NCBI GenBank assembly: GCA_001816385.1
Contig: MHBW01000010.1
Location: 1-33,970, forward strand
Length of the DNA: 33,970 bases
Origin: Candidatus Blackburnbacteria bacterium RIFCSPHIGHO2_01_FULL_43_15b
GTDB taxonomy: Bacteria; Patescibacteriota; Microgenomatia; UBA8517; UBA10165
Direction: 5' to 3'
In this document: piece by piece, positions 29,625 to 33,970 of the stretch
Position numbering within the stretch: position 1 is the stretch's first letter
How the letters are laid out: the number at the start of each line of letters is the position of its first letter
The notes under the pieces: generated by a model
What the model was told of the DNA's origin: nothing
The model's input: only the letters and a program-made list of their open reading frames with translations
Databases searched by the model: none
Translations under genes and position numbers: made by a program

Positions 29625-30619
29625 CTTCGCAGCGCTTTTAGCCCTGGGAGATCACCATAAGCCAAAAACTCAAGCATTGCGCCACCGCCCATGGAGATGT
29701 GATCAAACTGACCTCCTAACTTAAATTTGTTGATCGCATGTATCGTGTCTCCCCCGCCTGCAACCTTGTACGCGCTGCTTTCACCTATCGCCATTCCCAC
29801 AACTTTTGTACCATCCCAAAATCCTGAATCAATATCCCCCATCGGCCCGCCCCAAACGATAGTTCCTGCTGTTTTTATAATCTCTGCAAAATTATGCGCC
29901 GAGTCCGGTGTAATATCTTCACCTTTGGGAGTAAGATGTGCCGCCGAAACACACATTCCCCCTTCTCTCTCGCATCCATACGATCTGACCATCTTTGGCA
30001 ACAAACCGCCGACAAGAAGCCAGTCGCATTTTTTTAGAAGTTTGGGAATAAGTAATGCTTTGTCACCCTTACCCCCGCCAAGAACAAAAACTACCGGTTT
30101 TTTTGGTTTCTCCAATACCTTGCTTAGAGCTTCAACCTCGCGCACCAGTGAAAATCCCGCCGCGTGCGGCAAAACATAAGGCAATCCCACAACTGAGGCA
30201 TGTTCTCGAACGGATGAACCAAACGCATCATTTACATAAACATCTCCGTTGGAAGCCAACTCTTTGACAAACTTTGGGTCATTTTTTTCTTCCCCGGGGA
30301 AAAATCTTAAATTTTCGGCCATGTACATATCCAAATGTTCAAAATCATGCCCCAGTTCTTTTTTTAAAAGTTTCTCCAAATGTTTTGCAATTGTACTTAG
30401 ACTTAGACTGGATACTGTTTTTCCTCCCGGTCGTCCTCTGTGCCCTAAAACTACAATTTGACCGCATTCTTCCTGGAGTAAATATTTTATGGTAGGAATT
30501 GAAGCGCGAAGCCTAGTATCATCCAAAACTTTTCTACCTTCAACGGGGACATCCGTGTCCATACGCAATAAGATCCTTTTATTTCGGAGATACTTACTTT
30601 GGAGCGCGGGTAACTTCAT
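29621..30619 (-). CDS. pgk: phosphoglycerate kinase, compact form
   Basis: 332 aa, shorter than the usual 390-415. Landmarks: LLRMDTDVPVEGRKVLDDTRLRASIPTI (normally RxDxNVP), VVLGHRGRPGG, MAENLRFFPGEE, DVYVNDAFGSSVREHAS, FVLGGGKGDKALLIP, IVWGGPMGDID, and GGGDTIHAI...SMGGGAMLEFLAYGDLPGLKAL. It transfers phosphate between 1,3-bisphosphoglycerate and ADP. Loops have been shortened throughout rather than a domain lost. The ATG at 30619 overlaps the TIM stop (ATGA), so both are translated as a coupled pair. Confidence 0.94.
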   Translation of the reverse strand: MKLPALQSKYLRNKRILLRMDTDVPVEGRKVLDDTRLRASIPTIKYLLQEECGQIVVLGHRGRPGGKTVSSLSLSTIAKHLEKLLKKELGHDFEHLDMYMAENLRFFPGEEKNDPKFVKELASNGDVYVNDAFGSSVREHASVVGLPYVLPHAAGFSLVREVEALSKVLEKPKKPVVFVLGGGKGDKALLIPKLLKKCDWLLVGGLLPKMVRSYGCEREGGMCVSAAHLTPKGEDITPDSAHNFAEIIKTAGTIVWGGPMGDIDSGFWDGTKVVGMAIGESSAYKVAGGGDTIHAINKFKLGGQFDHISMGGGAMLEFLAYGDLPGLKALRS

Positions 30620-31278
30620 ATTTTTGAAAAACAACTGGCCAATTCCAATAAAACATCACGCTGATTGGAGACTAGAATCACAGCCGAGGAAACAACCACC
30701 CCAACCGCACCTAACTTTATACTCGTTTCAACATCTTCCTTGCTTTTTACTCCGGCTCCCACAATAAGTTTGACTCCGGCAGCCTGAGCAATCTTTGCTG
30801 CCTCTTTAATCTCGTCCTGCTTGGCCTGGGCCACCGAAGTAGTAGTTGAGGCAATTAACTCGGGCGGCTCAAAAGCTACGTAATTTGGCTTGAGCTTGAC
30901 CACTTCTTTTAACTCATCAACATCTGAGGCAAAAATCATCGTCTCCAACCCAATCTTCCTACACTCCTCACTAATCACTCGACATTTATCACTCTTTAAT
31001 TTGTGTTCGGAATGATTTAAGAAAGTTCCTGTTATGCCAGTTTCTGCCACACCCTCAATAGTCACCCACCCTGTGGTCTGACCAGATTCTTGCCAATCAA
31101 CATGCTGCACCCAAACCATATACCCTGAAGTGTTGACACAAAGCCGGGCATCCACGGCTTGAACTACGGGAACTATCGGGACTTTGGTTTCGGTTTGAAC
31201 AGAAACGATGTGCTGAACCAAATCAACGGCTTTTGTGGCCGTCGCCTCTTTATAAGTCTTAAAATTTACAAAAATCAT
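30616..31278 (-). CDS. tpiA: triosephosphate isomerase, archaeal-type
   Basis: 220 aa. VNFKTYKEAT (N5, K7), FLNHSEHKL (catalytic H89), YVAFEPPELI (catalytic E137), VGAGVKSKED and GVVVSSAVI are the active-site and phosphate-site segments. The length near 220 and the EPPELI form are those of archaeal TIMs, while typical bacterial ones have about 250 aa. It interconverts the two triose phosphates made by the aldolase. It is coupled to pgk by an ATGA overlap, and a 13-codon frame ending on its ATG lies upstream. Confidence 0.93.
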   Translation of the reverse strand: MIFVNFKTYKEATATKAVDLVQHIVSVQTETKVPIVPVVQAVDARLCVNTSGYMVWVQHVDWQESGQTTGWVTIEGVAETGITGTFLNHSEHKLKSDKCRVISEECRKIGLETMIFASDVDELKEVVKLKPNYVAFEPPELIASTTTSVAQAKQDEIKEAAKIAQAAGVKLIVGAGVKSKEDVETSIKLGAVGVVVSSAVILVSNQRDVLLELASCFSKI

Positions 31279-31316
31279 AATTTCTCAAGTATTTCATTAT
31301 TTCTCAAGTATTTCAT
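31275..31316 (-). CDS. 13-codon micro-ORF between cupredoxin gene and tpiA
   Basis: ATG at 31316 overlaps the cupredoxin stop (ATGA) and reads MKYLRNNEILEKL; its TGA overlaps the tpiA ATG (ATGA). It consists of two copies of a 19-bp repeat. With no Shine-Dalgarno before tpiA it could carry ribosomes from the cupredoxin gene to tpiA. It may be a by-product of the repeat. Confidence 0.3.
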   Translation of the reverse strand: MKYLRNNEILEKL

Positions 31317-31317
31317 T
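31281..31317. repeat. 19-bp tandem duplication
   Basis: TTTCTCAAGTATTTCATTA occurs at 31281-31299 and again, bar its last base, at 31300-31317. It covers the cupredoxin stop codon and reaches to within 3 bp of the tpiA start. Confidence 0.85.
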
Positions 31318-31744
31318 CCACCACAACTTGTCCCGTCATGCCAAGCTCTTTGTGGTTTGCCACACCACAATCGAAGCTAAACTCGCCGGTTTTGTTGGGA
31401 GTTACTTCCACAGAAGTTTCTTCTCCGGGACCGACAGATTCTGTTTCTACGTTCAAATCTGGGATGACCAGGTTGTGAGTTCCAGTACCTGTATTTTTAA
31501 GGACAATTTCTGCCAACACTCCTTTTTTTAAGGAGATTGTTTGAGGAGTAAAAGAATATTCACTAGCCGCCACCTCTACTTTGCCTTCGGACGTTTGATC
31601 CTGCTCTTTGCTTACCTGGGCAGAGCTAATATCAGAATTACGACTTGCCGCTGGATTAGTAAACTTTAAGTTCTCAAGCAACACGACACCCGCAACCACT
31701 AGGGCAATTAGTACACCTAAAACAATTAGCCATGATTTACTCAT
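31313..31744 (-). CDS. membrane-anchored cupredoxin (type 1 copper)
   Basis: 143 aa. An N-terminal signal anchor (residues 4-23, SWLIVLGVLIALVVAGVVLL), a polar linker, and a cupredoxin domain from about residue 55. The copper ligands are visible: H90 in GTHNLVIPD, C126, H131 and M136 in FSFDCGVANHKELGM. It would sit on the outer face of the membrane and carry electrons or bind copper. No respiratory genes are in view, so the redox partner is unknown. The ATG at 31744 is preferred to the upstream in-frame start at 31780, because the anchor follows it directly. Confidence 0.88.
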   Translation of the reverse strand: MSKSWLIVLGVLIALVVAGVVLLENLKFTNPAASRNSDISSAQVSKEQDQTSEGKVEVAASEYSFTPQTISLKKGVLAEIVLKNTGTGTHNLVIPDLNVETESVGPGEETSVEVTPNKTGEFSFDCGVANHKELGMTGQVVVE

Positions 31745-31823
31745 TGCATATAGTAGAGTATCACGCCAACCTTCAGCCAAACAAGTAGGCTGAACAGCTT
31801 TTCACCGCATATTTACCGCGGAA

Positions 31824-32129
31824 TTACCGCTCTTCCCTCTGATCGTAAACTGTGCTGTCATACCCAGCTTGAGGTCGATCCTCTCGAGGCCGGGCTATGT
31901 TTACAACCAATTTTCTGCCTTCAATCTCGTATCCGTTAAATTGAGCAATCGCATTTTGAGCCTGTTCGTCAGATTCCATTTCGACAAACCCAAATCCTCG
32001 GGAGCGGCCGGTCATGCGATCCATAACGACATCAGCTGAAGTTACAGTACCTGCTTGAGCAAAAAGATCGTTTAAATCTTGTGAAGTTGTCTTGTAAGGA
32101 AGGTTCCCTATAAATAGTCTTACTGCCAA
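31824..32129 (-). CDS. RRM-domain RNA-binding protein
   Basis: 101 aa, a single RNA recognition motif with a short basic tail. RNP2 is LFIGNL (5-10) and RNP1 is RGFGFVEM (44-51); the beta-alpha-beta-beta-alpha-beta order is complete (KLVVNIARPRED as the last strand). Such small RRM proteins bind single-stranded RNA in the cytoplasm. The start is a TTG at 32129, giving the usual AVRLFIGNLP beginning, with GGTGAG upstream as a possible Shine-Dalgarno; the frame is open to a TTG at 32177. Tail residues SGYD-like are few, so no long low-complexity domain is present. Confidence 0.88.
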   Translation of the reverse strand: MAVRLFIGNLPYKTTSQDLNDLFAQAGTVTSADVVMDRMTGRSRGFGFVEMESDEQAQNAIAQFNGYEIEGRKLVVNIARPREDRPQAGYDSTVYDQREER

Positions 32130-32223
32130 AAATATCTCACCACCAGTCTTTTTCTTTGCCTCGTGCAAACGAAACAATATGCTTATATTGTAGCACTCTT
32201 CTGCCAGGTAAATCCAATTTTGC

Positions 32224-33834
32224 TTATATTTTGGATGGATAACGACGTTTTTCTACCTTTATTTCCCCCACTTTGGACTGCTCCAGAGAAATTGTGCCTG
32301 CTGTGGCCTTTTCGTACCACTGTGAAATATCGCCCTTCCCCCAATCAGGCCTGCCCTGAGTGAAGCCAAAGGGCTCGATTATCAAAAATACGTTGTATTC
32401 ACACCCCAAATGCGGATCTTTATACTCTTCACTGTTTGGAATATAGAGGTATTTTATCGATTTTGGCGCATTGGAGTATTCACAAGGCAGATATCCATAC
32501 TTTTTTCTCCCATACCACCAAAAAAGGTATTGGTACTTATCATCTTCAACCGTTGGAACATATGTGTATTCATTAAACCCATTTTCGTCGGCGTGTGTAT
32601 AAATCCAATCTAAAACCTTCATTTGGTTTATCAAAATTCCCGGATCGTCCGAAGGATGAAGGTATTGCGAATACCTGTCGCCAAAAAGCATTAGTTGCGA
32701 AACCCCAATTACCCCTACTATCCCAATTATCCCTACTTTGTAGTAGCGGGAGAACCCGCCTACTTCGTAGTAGCGAATTTTTAATTCGCGCCACAAAGAA
32801 AACAAGATTAACACAACTGAAACAAACAAAAGCGGCGGCAGGAAAACATCATGCCAATCTTGAAAACCACGGTTTGAAGAGAAAAAAAGATAAGAAGTAA
32901 CAAACAAGCCAAACACAAACACAATAAATGCTCTTGTGTACTCCTCCCCACTACTTCCCCTGTTGCCCTTATTCCCCCAATACAACCCCAAAATTCCCAA
33001 AAATACCAACACCCCCAACCAGGCAATTTGCGGAATTGTGGTCTCAGTTGTGTTCTGCGCAAAAACTTGCGCCATCTTTAAAAAATTTGTCCCCTGGAAA
33101 GTTCCCACGTTTGCATTCAAGACAAAAGGTATTGTGTGCGTTCTTAAATAAACTTGGGCAAACTGCTTTACGGTTAAGGCAATACCAAGCCCCGGAAGCA
33201 AACAGGCAGAGAGTATGAATTGTTTTACCTCTAACTTCCCCCTTGCTACCCCAATTACCCCAACCACTCCGTAAAAAATAAACAAAGCCACAGCACCTGC
33301 GAGTTCTGCATTTAAAGCCACCACCACAGGTATAGTCCCCCACCAATAGTTTTTCTTGGTATTCCACCATTCTGATAAAACAATCATTAGTGCAATCGAG
33401 GAGGCAACGAGTGGAAAAGGAGAAAATGCCCAGCGCGAAGAATCATAAAATGGCCAAAACAGCTGGAGAGCTGCGCCAACCAATAACCCTAACCCTGGAG
33501 AAATTCTTCTTGCCAACCACCACACCAAAACTCCTGTGACGGCCAGATTTAAAAGGATCATTACCACCAACGCCCCATACGGATCTCCGTCAAAAAGTTT
33601 GTAGCCGATTGAAATAAAGTAATACCACCCAGGCCCGGAGTAGACACCCTGAACCCCCGTTTCCGGCCCGCGGGTTAACAATCTTCCCCTGTCAAAAAAC
33701 TCTCTTGCACGAACCGCATCATCCCCTTGGTCGATAGTAAAGTAAAAATTGTAGTTTTGAGAAGGATATAAATGCAAAACTAAACCAAAAAAAAGAATTA
33801 AAGCAAAAAGGGGCCAAAACACTTTCCTATTCAC
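32224..33834 (-). CDS. polytopic membrane protein, GT-C glycosyltransferase-like
   Basis: 536 aa with about ten hydrophobic segments. The first outside loop carries FTIDQGDDAVRAREFF and GVYSGPGWYYF, the acidic loop pattern of GT-C (PMT/ArnT-like) transferases that use lipid-linked sugars; a soluble C-terminal part follows (YTYVPTVEDDKYQYLFWWYGRKKYG). Start is a GTG. Two odd insertions interrupt the membrane region: GNKGNRGSSGEE from G-rich DNA, and RYYEVGGFSRYYKVG, which is the palindromic repeat at 32741-32792 read in frame. Family assignment is moderate; substrate unknown. Confidence 0.75.
   Translation of the reverse strand: MNRKVFWPLFALILFFGLVLHLYPSQNYNFYFTIDQGDDAVRAREFFDRGRLLTRGPETGVQGVYSGPGWYYFISIGYKLFDGDPYGALVVMILLNLAVTGVLVWWLARRISPGLGLLVGAALQLFWPFYDSSRWAFSPFPLVASSIALMIVLSEWWNTKKNYWWGTIPVVVALNAELAGAVALFIFYGVVGVIGVARGKLEVKQFILSACLLPGLGIALTVKQFAQVYLRTHTIPFVLNANVGTFQGTNFLKMAQVFAQNTTETTIPQIAWLGVLVFLGILGLYWGNKGNRGSSGEEYTRAFIVFVFGLFVTSYLFFSSNRGFQDWHDVFLPPLLFVSVVLILFSLWRELKIRYYEVGGFSRYYKVGIIGIVGVIGVSQLMLFGDRYSQYLHPSDDPGILINQMKVLDWIYTHADENGFNEYTYVPTVEDDKYQYLFWWYGRKKYGYLPCEYSNAPKSIKYLYIPNSEEYKDPHLGCEYNVFLIIEPFGFTQGRPDWGKGDISQWYEKATAGTISLEQSKVGEIKVEKRRYPSKI
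32741..32792. repeat. composite palindromic repeat inside a coding frame
   Basis: Two units. Unit 1 (32741-32764) pairs AGTAG with CTACT and CGGG with CCCG around AGAA, with a bulged C. Unit 2 (32768-32792) has the stem GCGAATT/AATTCGC. The junction CCTACTTCGTAGTAGCG is almost identical to that at 2194-2209. It lies within the GT-C-like gene without breaking its frame. Confidence 0.8.
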
Positions 33835-33876
33835 AACCTATTCTACACGACCAGGCAGTAAACACACCTACTTATA

Positions 33877-33885
33877 TGCTATAAT
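33877..33885 (+). promoter_or_regulatory. extended -10 promoter of tRNA-Asn
   Basis: TGCTATAAT, identical to the tRNA-Ile promoter at 6541-6533, lies about 42 nt before the tRNA. No clear -35 is present, as expected for an extended -10. Confidence 0.6.
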
Positions 33886-33927
33886 TCCCCTGTTCCAAGT
33901 TTGAAAATTGAAAATTTTGTTTAATAT

Positions 33928-33970
33928 TCCCCTGTAGCTCAATGGTGGAGCAAGAAGCTGTTAACTTCGA
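33928..33970 (+). tRNA. tRNA-Asn (GTT), 5' part
   Basis: Acceptor strand TCCCCTG, T8 A9, D-arm GCTC with AATGGTG loop and GAGC, then an anticodon stem GAAG/CTTC around a loop containing CTGTTAA, anticodon GTT. The window ends inside the molecule, so the T-arm and 3' acceptor are not seen. Confidence 0.82.

Overview
The window looks like a chromosomal segment of a Candidate Phyla Radiation (Patescibacteria) bacterium, most likely Microgenomates-like. This is inferred from gene content and style, not from a marker-gene tree. The signs are very compact genes with ATGA-type overlaps, many leaderless promoters, few Shine-Dalgarno sites, an archaeal-type triosephosphate isomerase, a class I archaeal-type aldolase, a B12-dependent ribonucleotide reductase carrying inteins, DUF5667 and VirD4-like proteins, and many small toxin-antitoxin (TA) modules. 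TAA, TGA and TAG all end well-recognised genes, so the code is standard and the UGA-recoding lineages (Gracilibacteria, SR1) are excluded.

Layout. 1-2.2 kb: a divergent retron-like reverse transcriptase behind a hairpin-rich leader, stop-to-stop with trpS. 2.3-8 kb: an accessory stretch with four TA modules (MNT/HEPN, RHH/PIN, DUF2283/PIN, RHH/RelE) interleaved with three tRNAs, an FtsB-like gene, a Xer recombinase and a short UDP-sugar dehydrogenase. 8-10.7 kb: a membrane-anchored VirD4/HerA-like ATPase and a small partner. 10.7-16.6 kb: the B12 module, PduO adenosyltransferase plus NrdJ with two LAGLIDADG inteins. 16.9-22.1 kb: a DUF5667 protein and two tandem class A penicillin-binding proteins. 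22-23.7 kb: RHH/PIN and BrnT/BrnA modules around a small membrane protein. 23.6-31.7 kb: a minus-strand carbon cluster (2-hydroxyacid dehydrogenase, PfkB kinase, class I FBA, DeoC, LOG-like protein, GAPDH, PGK, TIM) interrupted by an orphan AbrB antitoxin, followed by a membrane cupredoxin. 31.8-34 kb: an RRM protein, a GT-C-like membrane glycosyltransferase and the 5' half of tRNA-Asn.

How the genes work together. The carbon cluster covers aldolase cleavage, triose interconversion and the GAPDH/PGK steps, and DeoC feeds deoxyribose phosphate into the same triose pool. PduO supplies adenosylcobalamin to NrdJ, whose active site is interrupted by an intein. The two PBPs, the FtsB-like protein and the dehydrogenase serve wall and envelope.

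Most notable: (1) the retron-like RT with an altered catalytic box and a candidate structured RNA upstream; (2) a small palindromic repeat family with stem-preserving variation, one copy inside a coding frame; (3) a Met-type tRNA lacking the usual D-loop/T-loop contact bases; (4) three of seven TA loci with a broken or deleted toxin; (5) an intein exactly before the radical cysteine of NrdJ, ending in Gln; (6) pervasive leaderless promoters.
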